Under the pieces are notes generated by a model. That model searched no databases, was not told the origin of the DNA, and worked only from the letters and a program-made list of their open reading frames with translations. A program made the translations under genes and the position numbers. From contig NZ_JAYMGZ010000003.1 in assembly GCF_037078405.1 (NCBI RefSeq), positions 248,001-312,000 of the forward strand: DNA of 64,000 bases, read 5' to 3'. Origin of the DNA: Haloarcula sp. DT43 (lineage in GTDB: Archaea; Halobacteriota; Halobacteria; Halobacteriales; Haloarculaceae). The stretch's first letter is position 1. The number at the start of each line of letters is the position of its first letter. Shown here one piece after another: positions 14,987-23,464 of the stretch.

Positions 14987-16702
14987 ATGACAGAGCCGAG
15001 TGCCGCGTCTATCGCGTTTCGGGACGCGCGGGTACTGGACGGGAGCGGCGGCCCTCCGTTCACTGCGAGCGTGCGCGTCGCCGAGGGCCGAATCGACGCT
15101 ATCAGCGACGCCCCGCTGGACGCCGACCGCGTCGTGGACCTCGACGGGTCGTATCTCGCGCCGGGGTTCATCGACATGCACGCGCATTCGGAACTGCGGC
15201 TGTTCGAGCACCCCGGGGCCGAGGAGAAACTGACGCAGGGAATCACGACGGAAGTCCTCGGGCAGGACGGGGTCAGCGTCGCCCCGGTCCCGGCGAACCT
15301 CACGGCGGAGTGGGAGGAACGGGTCAAGTCACTCGACGGGAGCCTCGACGACACGTGGCCCTGGCACACCGTCGACGGCTACCTCGCGGCGCTCGACGGT
15401 GCCGACCCGGCCGTCAACTGCGCGTACTACGCCCCGCACGGCAACATCCGGTCGATGCTGGCCGGGTTCGAGGACCGCCCGCTCACCGACGAACGCGTCG
15501 TCGCCGCCGGCCCGGTCACGGACCAGCGCCTGGCGGCCCACGAGTTCGACGGCGACGCGCCGCCCGGGGAACTGGACGTGCTCCAGCAGGAACTGGAAGT
15601 GGCCCTCGAAGAGGGCGCGTTCGGCATGTCCAAGGGGATGATATACCCGCCCAGTTCCTACGCCCGCGACGACGAGCTGGTGGCGCTCGCGGACACGCTC
15701 GCCGAGCGCGACTCGTTCATGGTCTCGCACGTCTGGAACGAGACGGACCGCGTGGTCGAGTCAATCGACCGGTACCTCGACATCTGTCGCCAGGCCGGCT
15801 GCCACGCTCACGTCTCCCACCTCAAGGTCGGCGGCCAGCAGAACTGGGGCGACTCCGAGGCCGTGCTCGACCTGTTCGAGGACGCCGGCCAGCGGGGCCA
15901 ACGGGTCACCTTCGACCAGTACCCCTACACGGCCGGGTCGACGATGCTGACCGCGCTCCTCCCGCCGTGGGCGCGCCAGGGCGAGTCCGACGACATCCGC
16001 CACCGCCTCAACTCCGCGGCCGTCCGCGACCGCATCGCCGACGACATCGCCCGGCCGGGTGACTGGGAGAACCTCGCCTACGCCGCCGGCTCCTGGGACA
16101 ACATCCTCGTGACGCGGACGGGGAGCGGTCGCCACCAGGGCGAGACCATCGCGGACGTCGCCGCCGAGATGGACCGCGAACCGGTCGACGCGATGTGTGA
16201 ACTGCTCGTCGCGGAGGAACTGGACGTGACGATGGCCGACTTCGTGATGGCCGAGGAAGACATCGAGCGGTTCCTCGCCGACGACCGCGGCACGTTCTGC
16301 ACCGACGGCATCTTCGGCGGGAAGCCCCACCCCCGGGCCATCGGGGCGTTCGGCCGCATCCTCGAACGCTACGTCCGGGAGCGGGACGTGCTCTCGCCGG
16401 CACTGATGGCCCGCAAGGCCGCCGGCAACCCGGCCGACATCCTGGGTCTCAGGGACCGCGGCTACGTCCGGGAGGGGTACGTCGCGGACCTCGTGGCCTT
16501 CGACCTCGACGCCGTGTCCGCGAACGCCACCTACGAGGAACCGTTCCAGTACACTGACGGGATGGAGTACGTCCTCGTGGGCGGCGAAATCGCCGTCCGG
16601 GACGGCGAGCCGACCAGTGCCCGGAACGGCGCGGTGCTGCGCTCCTACGAGGAGTGGGGCAGTGCGAGCCGGCCGACTCTCGACCGGGCTGCCGGGGACT
16701 AG
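14987..16702 (+). CDS. N-acyl-D-amino-acid deacylase family amidohydrolase
   Basis: A 571-residue metal-dependent hydrolase. The beta-barrel entry PGFIDMHAHSELRLFEHPGAEEKLTQGITTEVLGQDGV is characteristic of the D-aminoacylase group (broken here by its His-x-His and the QGITT segment). SKGMIYPPSSYA, SHLKVGG and TFDQYPYTAGST are further family motifs, and GTFCTDG holds the catalytic Asp. It would deacylate N-acyl-D-amino acids or related cyclic-ureide products in the cytosol. The ATG chosen is the first that gives a family-like N-terminus; upstream codons lie in the promoter region. Its role in the purine island is unclear; clean-up of D-configured carbamoyl or acyl products is possible. Confidence 0.85.
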   Translation: MTEPSAASIAFRDARVLDGSGGPPFTASVRVAEGRIDAISDAPLDADRVVDLDGSYLAPGFIDMHAHSELRLFEHPGAEEKLTQGITTEVLGQDGVSVAPVPANLTAEWEERVKSLDGSLDDTWPWHTVDGYLAALDGADPAVNCAYYAPHGNIRSMLAGFEDRPLTDERVVAAGPVTDQRLAAHEFDGDAPPGELDVLQQELEVALEEGAFGMSKGMIYPPSSYARDDELVALADTLAERDSFMVSHVWNETDRVVESIDRYLDICRQAGCHAHVSHLKVGGQQNWGDSEAVLDLFEDAGQRGQRVTFDQYPYTAGSTMLTALLPPWARQGESDDIRHRLNSAAVRDRIADDIARPGDWENLAYAAGSWDNILVTRTGSGRHQGETIADVAAEMDREPVDAMCELLVAEELDVTMADFVMAEEDIERFLADDRGTFCTDGIFGGKPHPRAIGAFGRILERYVRERDVLSPALMARKAAGNPADILGLRDRGYVREGYVADLVAFDLDAVSANATYEEPFQYTDGMEYVLVGGEIAVRDGEPTSARNGAVLRSYEEWGSASRPTLDRAAGD

Positions 16703-16759
16703 CCAACCGCCAGCCGGTCGGAGACTTCTCCGTCTGCCACCTACACCAACGACGCGACG

Positions 16760-16784
16760 AAAAAACGGTCCGCGAACCGGACCG
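16760..16784 (-). terminator. Hairpin plus T-run after the first BMP lipoprotein gene
   Basis: Read leftward, arms CGGTCC (complement of 16779-16784) and GGACCG enclose a 7-base loop and are followed at once by six T residues. It begins 2 bases after the lipoprotein stop codon, so it is well placed to end that transcript between two convergent genes. Confidence 0.55.
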
Positions 16785-16786
16785 CG

Positions 16787-17905
16787 CTACTCCGGCACTT
16801 CGGCGTCGACGGCGTCGACGAAACTGTTCATCTCCTGGAAGAGGAACTCGTCGCTCTCGCCCTCGAACGGCGAACCGGCCCAGACGTCGAGGTCGCCGTT
16901 GACGATTTCTTCCTCGGTCTCGGCGACGGTGTCCTTGACCTCCTGTGGGACCTCCGGCCCCCACTCGTCCAGCGCCGGGAGGTTCGTCTCCATGCCGCCC
17001 CAGAAGGCGTCGGACTCCCAGGTTCCGTCCCGGACTGCGGAGACGGTCGGGTCGTAGACCTCTTCCCAGTTCCACACCGGGGAGATGAGGTAGTTGTCGC
17101 CGCCGAACTCGCCCATCGGCGCGTTGTAGCCGGAGGCCCACACGTCCGCCTCGTTCGCGGCCCTGACCGGTGCGGGGGAGTCCTGCTCCTGTGAGATGAC
17201 GTCACAGCCCTCGTCGATGAGGGAGTTGGCCGCCTGTCGGGAGGTCTGGGGGTCGAACCACGCGTTGACCCACCGAATCTTGAACGTCGCGTCCGGGTTC
17301 ACCGACCGCGCGCCCAGCGCCATCGCGTTGATAGAGCGGATGACCTCGGGAATCGGGAATGCGGCGACGTAGCCGATGGTGTCGTTCTCGGTGACCATCC
17401 CGGTCGCTTGCCCGGCGAGATACCGTGGCTCGTAGATTCGGCCCATGTACCGACCCATGTTCTCCCGGGTGCGGTAGCCGGTCGCGTGCTCGAAGTACGT
17501 GTCGGGGTACTGCTCCGCGACGGTGTACATCGGGTCTTGGTAGCCGAACGTCGTCCCGAAGACGATGTCGGCGTCGCCCTGTGCGTACTGCTCGAAGACG
17601 CGCTCGGAGTCCTCCGGCGCGACGGCCTCGGTGTACTCCGTCTCCAGCCAGTCGTACTTCTCGTCGACCGTCTTGCGACCCTCGTCGTGGGCCCAGGACC
17701 ACCCGAGGTCGCCCACTTCCGAGATGTACACCCAGGCGGCCGTGACCGTGTCCGTGCCGCCGCCGCTGGTCGCGGTGCCGTCAGTCGTGTCGGTGTCGCC
17801 GCTCCCGCCGTCGCCGCCGCTACACCCGGCGAGCGCGGTTACCCCCGACGCCCCGAGGGCACCGAGCATCTCCCGTCGCGTTATCGTTCGGTTCGTGTCC
17901 ACCAT
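16787..17905 (-). CDS. BMP-family nucleoside-type ABC transporter substrate-binding lipoprotein 1
   Basis: A 372-residue BMP/PnrA-type protein. The signal has twin arginines (R10-R11 in TRREMLG) and lipobox LAGC with Cys28, followed by a Gly/Ser/Thr linker. Body motifs include AAWVYISEVGDLGWSWAHDEGRK, DIVFGTTFGYQDP and GYVAAFPIPEVIRSINAMALGA, all characteristic of the family that binds purine nucleosides. A TTAAG-containing promoter-like stretch lies about 36 bases upstream of the start. It is highly similar to the next gene, so the pair is a tandem duplication; the ABC ATPase and permeases they serve are encoded divergently after the second copy. Confidence 0.9.
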   Translation of the reverse strand: MVDTNRTITRREMLGALGASGVTALAGCSGGDGGSGDTDTTDGTATSGGGTDTVTAAWVYISEVGDLGWSWAHDEGRKTVDEKYDWLETEYTEAVAPEDSERVFEQYAQGDADIVFGTTFGYQDPMYTVAEQYPDTYFEHATGYRTRENMGRYMGRIYEPRYLAGQATGMVTENDTIGYVAAFPIPEVIRSINAMALGARSVNPDATFKIRWVNAWFDPQTSRQAANSLIDEGCDVISQEQDSPAPVRAANEADVWASGYNAPMGEFGGDNYLISPVWNWEEVYDPTVSAVRDGTWESDAFWGGMETNLPALDEWGPEVPQEVKDTVAETEEEIVNGDLDVWAGSPFEGESDEFLFQEMNSFVDAVDAEVPE

Positions 17906-18100
17906 TACTGAACTGCATAGATGTAACGGAAACTGCTACTTAAGCTATCCCATCTCTGACCTTGCAGCGAACGAATATTTCCATCGAAACTGACTGAATG
18001 GCTGGCTTTAGGCGTGAGAATCAGACGTACGTCCCGTCATCGGACAGAAAGGAACCGCAATCGGCAGGCGGCTACCGGCCGCCGGGGACCGTCGGTGGCG

Positions 18101-19243
18101 TCAGCTCGGGACCTCCCCTTCGACGGCGTCGACGTAGCTGCTCATCTCCTGGAAGAGGAACTCGTCGCTCTCGCCCTCGAACGCCGAGCCGGCCCAGATG
18201 TCCAGCTCCCCGTTGAGTATCGCCGACCGCGACTCGGAGACGGTGTCTTTCGCTTCCTGGGGGACCTCGGGCCCCCAGTCGTCGAGGCTGCAGATGCCCG
18301 AATCGATGCCCTCCCAGTACGCGTCGGACTCCCAGGTGCCGTCCCTGACGGATTCGACGGTCGGCCCGTAGAACTCCTCCCAGTGCCATATCGGGGAGGT
18401 GAGGTAGTTCTCGCCCGCGATATCTCCCATGGGGGCGTCGTAGCCGGTCGCCCAGATGCCCGCGTCGGCGGCCGCACGGAGCGCGGCGGGGGAGTCCTGG
18501 TGTTGGGCCATCACGTCGACGTCCTCGTCCAGCAGGGCGTTCGCCGCCTCGCTCTCGGTCGGCGGGTCGAACCAGGAGTTCGTCCACCTGACCTGCAGTG
18601 TCGCGCTGTCGTTGACCGACGCGGCCCCGAGCGCGTAGGCGTTGATGCCGCGGATGACCTCGGGAATCGGGAACGCGGCCACGTACCCCAGGGTGTCGGT
18701 CTCGGTTACGATACCGGCGGCCTGTCCGGCGAGGTACCGTGGCTGGTAGATACGACCCATGTACCGGCCCATGTTCTCCCGGGTCAGGTAGCCGGTGTTG
18801 TGTTCGAAGTACGTGTCGGGGTACTGCTCCGCGACGGCCGCCATCGGGTCCTGGTACTCGAACGTACAGCCGAAGATGATGTCGGCGTCGCCCTGTGCGT
18901 ACTGCTCGAAGACGCGCTCTGAGTCGGCCGGGGCGACGGCCTCCGTGTACTCCGTCTCCAGCCAGTCGTACTCCTCTGCGACCGCCAGCCGCCCCTCGTT
19001 GTGCGCCCAGGACCACCCAAGGTCGCCGACCTCAGAGTTGTACACCCAGGCGGCCGTGACCGAATCCATCCCGCCACCGCCGGTCGTCGCGCCCTCGGTG
19101 GCCCCGCTGTCGGTCCCGCCGCCGCTGTCGCCGCTGTCGCCGCCGTCACCGCCACCACTGCAACCGGCCAGCCCGGCGACGCCCGCCGCCCCGAGCGCTG
19201 TCAGTAACTCCCGTCTCGATTTTGCGTGATTCTTGTCAACCAT
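18101..19243 (-). CDS. BMP-family nucleoside-type ABC transporter substrate-binding lipoprotein 2
   Basis: A 380-residue paralogue of the gene to its left, with the same twin-arginine signal (R10-R11), lipobox LAGC at Cys28 and a longer Gly/Ser/Asp linker. It shares AAWVYNSEVGDLGWSWAHNEGR and GYVAAFPIPEVIRGINAYALGA. Differences cluster in the ligand half (for example RWTNSWFDPPTESEAANAL against RWVNAWFDPQTSRQAANSL), which fits two receptors of differing specificity for one transporter. It lies back-to-back with the ATPase gene across a 308-base promoter region. Confidence 0.9.
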   Translation of the reverse strand: MVDKNHAKSRRELLTALGAAGVAGLAGCSGGGDGGDSGDSGGGTDSGATEGATTGGGGMDSVTAAWVYNSEVGDLGWSWAHNEGRLAVAEEYDWLETEYTEAVAPADSERVFEQYAQGDADIIFGCTFEYQDPMAAVAEQYPDTYFEHNTGYLTRENMGRYMGRIYQPRYLAGQAAGIVTETDTLGYVAAFPIPEVIRGINAYALGAASVNDSATLQVRWTNSWFDPPTESEAANALLDEDVDVMAQHQDSPAALRAAADAGIWATGYDAPMGDIAGENYLTSPIWHWEEFYGPTVESVRDGTWESDAYWEGIDSGICSLDDWGPEVPQEAKDTVSESRSAILNGELDIWAGSAFEGESDEFLFQEMSSYVDAVEGEVPS

Positions 19244-19551
19244 CGACTAACCGACTGTCCATTGCGGAAACATTCACTTAAATCGTTCCGTTCACGCATC
19301 TTTCTCTCCGATATCTTCCAAATATCTGCCACAGAAGCCCCACTATCACATACTGATTGGTGAAAAACTGCAGTATATGTGCATACCGGCGTCGTTCGCA
19401 CCCGGGGAGCGTGACCGTCGCCGACGGACGCTAACACACACCGACTGACATTTGGCAAACGTCCGGTATATCCCGTCTGGACGGCGAATATCACTGCCTT
19501 TGGAAACAATTATGCCACTACATAGTCGATACCCGGCCAAGAACAGACAGC
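19244..19551. promoter_or_regulatory. 308-base divergent control region, BMP lipoprotein 2 / ABC ATPase
   Basis: No convincing gene. It is AT-richer than its flanks. For the leftward lipoprotein a TTAAA/TTTAAG box lies about 34 bases before the start (near 19277). For the rightward ATPase an AACAATTATG box lies about 45 bases before its ATG. One GCCACA half-site of the type common in this island is at 19328-19333, next to a run AATATCTTCCAAATATCTGCC with a repeated AAATATCT-like word. Confidence 0.5.
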
Positions 19552-21210
19552 ATGTCCGAACACACCACGCTCAGGATGGAGGGGATACGCAAGGAGTTCC
19601 CCGGGGTCGTCGCCAACGACCACGTCGACCTCTCCGTCGAGCGCGGGGAAATCCACGGTCTCCTGGGCGAAAACGGCGCGGGAAAGAGTACGCTGATGAA
19701 GATTCTCTACGGGCTCTATTCGCAGGACGCTGGCGACATCTATCTCGACGGTGAGCGACTCGACCTGGGGTCGCCACAGGACGCCATCGACGCCGGCATC
19801 GGGATGGTCCACCAGCACTTCATGCTGATACCACGTCTCACCGTCGCCGAGAACGTCGTCCTCGGCGAGCGGGAACCGGCGACGGCCTTCCGGGACGACG
19901 CCGAGGACAGCTGGCTCCCGGCGGCGGTCCGGAACAACGGTCTCGTCCAGTCGCTGGCCGGCCAGTTCTCGCTGGGGCTTGACGTCCCCGAACAGCGGAT
20001 TCAGGCCCTGGCGGACCAGTACGGCTTCGACATCGACGTCAGCGCGAAGATATGGGAACTCGACGTGGGCCAGCAACAGCGCGTCGAGATACTCAAGGCG
20101 CTGTACCGGGACGTCGACCTCCTGATTCTCGACGAACCAACGGCCGTGCTCACGCCGACAGAGGCCGAGCGGCTCTTCGACTCGCTGGAGCGACTGACCG
20201 ACGAGGGGCTCTCGATTATCTTCATCACGCACAAGCTCACCGAGGTCGACGCCATCGTCGACCGGGTGACGGTGCTCCGGGAAGGGCAAAACGTCGGCAC
20301 CGCCGAGGTGGCGTCGGTCTCCCGGGCCGACCTCGCGGAGATGATGGTCGGCCGCGAAGTCCTGTTCGAAATCGACAGGGAGGCGGTCGACCTCGGTGAG
20401 CCGGTCCTGCGCGCACGCGGGGTGACGGCCGACGACGACCGCGGCATCGAGGCCCTCTCCGGCGTCGACCTGACGGTCCGCCAGGGCGAAATCGTCGGTA
20501 TCGCGGGCGTGAGCGGCAACGGCCAGAAGGAACTGGCCGAGGTCATGGCCGGCATCCGGGACGTGACGGCCGGCGAACTCGTCGTCGACGGCGAGGACAT
20601 CACGGGCGCAAAGCCAAAGACGTTCGTCGACAGCGGCGTCTCGTTCGTCCCCGAGGACCGGCTCAGGTACGGCTGTGCCGAGGACCTCTCGGTGATGCAC
20701 AACGCCACGATGAAGGACTTCAGGGACGGCCGCTTTGGCGACCGGTCGTTCCTTGACTACGGGGCACTCCGGGAGTACGCCGAGACGCTGGTCGAGGAGT
20801 TCGACGTCCGCGGCGTCAGCGACGTGACCGAGACCGAGGCCGGCGACCTCTCCGGGGGGAACCTCCAGAAGCTCATCCTGGCCCGGGAGATACATCGCGA
20901 CCCGGACCTGCTCATCGCGAACCAGCCGACCCGGGGCGTCGACGTCGGGGCCATCGAGTTCATCAGGGAGACGCTGTTAGAACAGCGCAAGGCGGGCACC
21001 GGCATCATCCTCCTCTCGGAGGACTTGGACGAGATTTTCGACCTCAGCGACCGGATTCTGGTCGTCTACGAGGGCGAGTTCGTCTACGAGACGACGCCGG
21101 CCGAGGCCGACCGGGAGCGGATCGGCCTGGAGATGACCGGCGGTGGCGGCGACGAGGGCGGCGAGCCGGTCGCAGTACAGTCCGGCGTCACAGGGGGGAG
21201 CGAGAGCTGA
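19552..21210 (+). CDS. Nucleoside-type ABC transporter ATPase with two nucleotide-binding domains
   Basis: A 552-residue double ATPase of the RbsA/YufO kind. Domain 1 has Walker A GENGAGKST and Walker B LLILDEPTAVLTPTE, but its signature is WELDVGQQQRVEIL rather than LSGGQ. Domain 2 has a degenerate Walker A (GVSGNGQKEL), signature LSGGNLQKLILARE and NQPTRGVDVG. This split of one complete and one degenerate site is normal for sugar and nucleoside importers. The gene ends ...TGATG, sharing bases with the start of the first permease, so the three transporter genes are translated together. It would energise uptake of nucleosides delivered by the BMP lipoproteins. Confidence 0.92.
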   Translation: MSEHTTLRMEGIRKEFPGVVANDHVDLSVERGEIHGLLGENGAGKSTLMKILYGLYSQDAGDIYLDGERLDLGSPQDAIDAGIGMVHQHFMLIPRLTVAENVVLGEREPATAFRDDAEDSWLPAAVRNNGLVQSLAGQFSLGLDVPEQRIQALADQYGFDIDVSAKIWELDVGQQQRVEILKALYRDVDLLILDEPTAVLTPTEAERLFDSLERLTDEGLSIIFITHKLTEVDAIVDRVTVLREGQNVGTAEVASVSRADLAEMMVGREVLFEIDREAVDLGEPVLRARGVTADDDRGIEALSGVDLTVRQGEIVGIAGVSGNGQKELAEVMAGIRDVTAGELVVDGEDITGAKPKTFVDSGVSFVPEDRLRYGCAEDLSVMHNATMKDFRDGRFGDRSFLDYGALREYAETLVEEFDVRGVSDVTETEAGDLSGGNLQKLILAREIHRDPDLLIANQPTRGVDVGAIEFIRETLLEQRKAGTGIILLSEDLDEIFDLSDRILVVYEGEFVYETTPAEADRERIGLEMTGGGGDEGGEPVAVQSGVTGGSES

Positions 21211-22310
21211 TGAACGTAGCAGTACACGTCGACGCACGCGAGGACATCCCGGCCTGGTTGGCCTACGGGACGCCCGTGTTCACCGTGCTGGCCGCGCTGG
21301 CGGTCAGCGCCGTCGCGCTGGTCGTCCTCGGCGTGAACCCCATCGCGGCGTACGCGACGATGTTCGTCGACACGCTCGTCACCGAGTTCGGCCTCACCGA
21401 GACGCTGACGAAGGCGGTGCCGCTGATTCTGACGGGCCTGGCGGTGTACCTCCCGCTGAAGGCGGGCCTGTTCAACATCGGTGCCGAGGGTCAGCTCGTC
21501 GCCGGCGCGCTCGCGGGGACCTGGGTCGGACTCAACGTCCCGCTCCCGGGACTGGCGCTGGTCCCGCTGATGTTCGCCGCCGCGGCCGTCGCCGGTGGCC
21601 TCTGGGCCGGCATCCCGGCGTACCTGCGGGCGAAGTGGGACGTCAACGAGATTATCACGTCGCTCCTGCTCACGTTCGTCGCCCTCGAAATCCAGAGCTA
21701 TCTGCTCCGCGGGCCGATGCAGGGCGGGACCGGCAACTTCCCGCAGTCCGAGCGGTTCTCCGAGGCCGCGACGATTCCGGAACTGGTCAGCGGCGTCCAC
21801 GCCGGCCTGCTGGTCGCCGTCGCGATGGTCGTAGTGACCTACGTCCTGATGACGAGAACGCGGCTCGGCTTCGAGATTACCTTCGTCGGCTCGAACCACG
21901 AGGCCGCCCGACAGGCGGGGATGAGCAAGTTCTACGTGTACCTCCTGGTGTTCGTCGTCGGCGGCGCGTTCGCAGCCATGGGCGGCATCAGCGAAATCGC
22001 CGGCGCACAGGGGCGGTACCGAGCCGGGTTCGAACCCGGCTACGGCTTCACCGCCATCCCGATTGCCCTGCTCGGGCGCAACAGCGCGCTCAAGGTACTG
22101 CTCGCCGGCCTGTTTTTCGCCGTGCTGTTCGTCGGCGGGTCGAGCATGGAGGTGGCCTTCGGCGTGCCCGCGGCGCTGGTCGAGATAATCCAGGCACTCG
22201 TCATCCTCTTTCTGATTACCGCGGAGTTCTTCAAGAACTACCGGGTCGGTATCGACTTCGACCGCGGGCCCAGCGGTGCGGCGGTCGAGCCACAGGGGGG
22301 TGACGACTGA
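21210..22310 (+). CDS. Nucleoside-type ABC transporter permease 1 (BPD_transp_2)
   Basis: A 366-residue, strongly hydrophobic protein with about nine membrane segments. LKAGLFNIGAEGQLVAGAL and the following AGALWAGIPA-like loop are the hallmarks of YufP/RbsC-type permeases, and ARQAGMSKFYVYLLVF is the conserved cytosolic coupling segment. A 20-residue soluble lead precedes the first membrane span. It overlaps the ATPase stop codon and its own stop overlaps the next permease start. Confidence 0.92.
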   Translation: MNVAVHVDAREDIPAWLAYGTPVFTVLAALAVSAVALVVLGVNPIAAYATMFVDTLVTEFGLTETLTKAVPLILTGLAVYLPLKAGLFNIGAEGQLVAGALAGTWVGLNVPLPGLALVPLMFAAAAVAGGLWAGIPAYLRAKWDVNEIITSLLLTFVALEIQSYLLRGPMQGGTGNFPQSERFSEAATIPELVSGVHAGLLVAVAMVVVTYVLMTRTRLGFEITFVGSNHEAARQAGMSKFYVYLLVFVVGGAFAAMGGISEIAGAQGRYRAGFEPGYGFTAIPIALLGRNSALKVLLAGLFFAVLFVGGSSMEVAFGVPAALVEIIQALVILFLITAEFFKNYRVGIDFDRGPSGAAVEPQGGDD

Positions 22311-23302
22311 TGGTCGGGTTCGTCGCCGGTCTGCTCGATGCGACCGTCCAGGCGGCGACGGTGCTCCTGCTGGCCGGGATGGGGGAACTCATCAGCGAGC
22401 GGGCGGGCGTCCTCAACCTCGGCGTCGAGGGGATGATGCTCGTCGGCGCGCTCGGCGGGTTCATCACGACCGTCCTCACGGGGAGCCACTGGCTCGGGTT
22501 CGGCGTCGGCATCCTCCTGGGGATGGTGCTGGCGCTGGTTCACGCGTTCCTCTGTATCACGCTGAAGTCGAACCAGGTCATCAGCGGCGTCATGCTGACG
22601 CTTCTGGGGACCGGGCTCACGACCTTCTTCGGCTCCGGCTGGGTCGAGGAATCAATCGACGGCTTCCCGCAGATGACGTTCCCGCTCGTCGGGCAGTACC
22701 TCGTCGGCGTCCCGGTCGTCGGCGAGGCGCTCTTCCGGAGCACGGCGACGGACTACCTCGCGCTCGGCCTGCTGGTCGTGGTCTGGTACTTCCTGCACCA
22801 CTCGAACCTGGGCCTGGAGATGATTGCGGTGGGCGAGGACCCCGAGATGGCGGACACGATGGGCGTGTCCGTGTTCCGGCTGCGGTACCTCGCGGTGCTC
22901 ATCGGCGGCGGGTTCGCCGGCGCGGCCGGAGCCCACCTCTCGCTGGCCTTCTCACAGCTGTGGGTGCCCGGCATGACCGCGGGGCGGGGCTGGATTGCCG
23001 TCGCGCTGGTCATCTTCGCGCAGTGGCGGCCCCGCCGGATGCTGGTCGGGGCGTACCTGTTCGGCCTGCTCGACGCGCTCCGCATCCGGTCACAGTCCAT
23101 TTCGCTGACGCTGGGCCCCGACGCGCCGCTCGCCGGCGTTATCAACCCCGTCGTCGAGTTCCTCATGACGCCACAGATAATGGGGACGTACCCGTACCTG
23201 GCGACGATTATCGTGCTGGCCTACGCCGTCATCCGGACCAAGAGCGACCAGCTCGCGGTCCCGTCGGCGCTGTTGCAGTCCTACAGCCGCGAGACGGACT
23301 GA
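22310..23302 (+). CDS. Nucleoside-type ABC transporter permease 2 (BPD_transp_2)
   Basis: A 330-residue membrane protein of the YufQ type: ERAGVLNLGVEGMMLVGAL is the family signature and GEDPEMADTMGVSVFRLRYLAV is the coupling loop. Together with permease 1 it forms the heterodimeric channel. The stop codon is followed immediately by an 80-base palindromic element, which may end the transcript. Confidence 0.92.
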   Translation: MVGFVAGLLDATVQAATVLLLAGMGELISERAGVLNLGVEGMMLVGALGGFITTVLTGSHWLGFGVGILLGMVLALVHAFLCITLKSNQVISGVMLTLLGTGLTTFFGSGWVEESIDGFPQMTFPLVGQYLVGVPVVGEALFRSTATDYLALGLLVVVWYFLHHSNLGLEMIAVGEDPEMADTMGVSVFRLRYLAVLIGGGFAGAAGAHLSLAFSQLWVPGMTAGRGWIAVALVIFAQWRPRRMLVGAYLFGLLDALRIRSQSISLTLGPDAPLAGVINPVVEFLMTPQIMGTYPYLATIIVLAYAVIRTKSDQLAVPSALLQSYSRETD

Positions 23303-23381
23303 TACTGTTGGCTGTACCTTCGTGAAAATATTCGCCTCCTCGATGAGGCCATCTGCTTCACGTGAGTACAGCCGACAGTAT
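23302..23381. repeat. 80-base symmetric palindromic element
   Basis: The whole segment pairs with itself about the point between 23341 and 23342. The outer 16 bases ATACTGTTGGCTGTAC match the complement of the last 16 (GTACAGCCGACAGTAT) with one mismatch. An inner block CGTGAA/TTCACG and a central block GCCTC..GAGGC also pair, with short unpaired steps of 3 and 6-7 bases at mirrored places. It overlaps the last base of the permease stop codon. It could be a small non-autonomous inverted-repeat element (MITE or REP-like) or a very long terminator-like stem. Confidence 0.7.
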
Positions 23382-23419
23382 GACCCCAGCGGCCGGCCAC
23401 ACCTCCCACAGACCGTGTG

Positions 23420-23425
23420 TGTGGC
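23420..23425. promoter_or_regulatory. TGTGGC half-site before the LLM oxidoreductase gene
   Basis: TGTGGC lies at the end of a GTGTGTGTGGC run, just before a TATA-like CTATTTACC and 40 bases from the start codon. TCCCACAG, the word forming one arm of the 13.45/13.57 kb repeat, is at 23404-23411. Confidence 0.35.
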
Positions 23426-23464
23426 AAATCTATTTACCTGCATTCGCTGAATCCCGCATGTCTC

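Noticed and set aside
19510-20895. 461-codon open frame antisense to the double ATPase
   Set aside because: The opposite strand carries two complete nucleotide-binding domains; this frame shows no domain.
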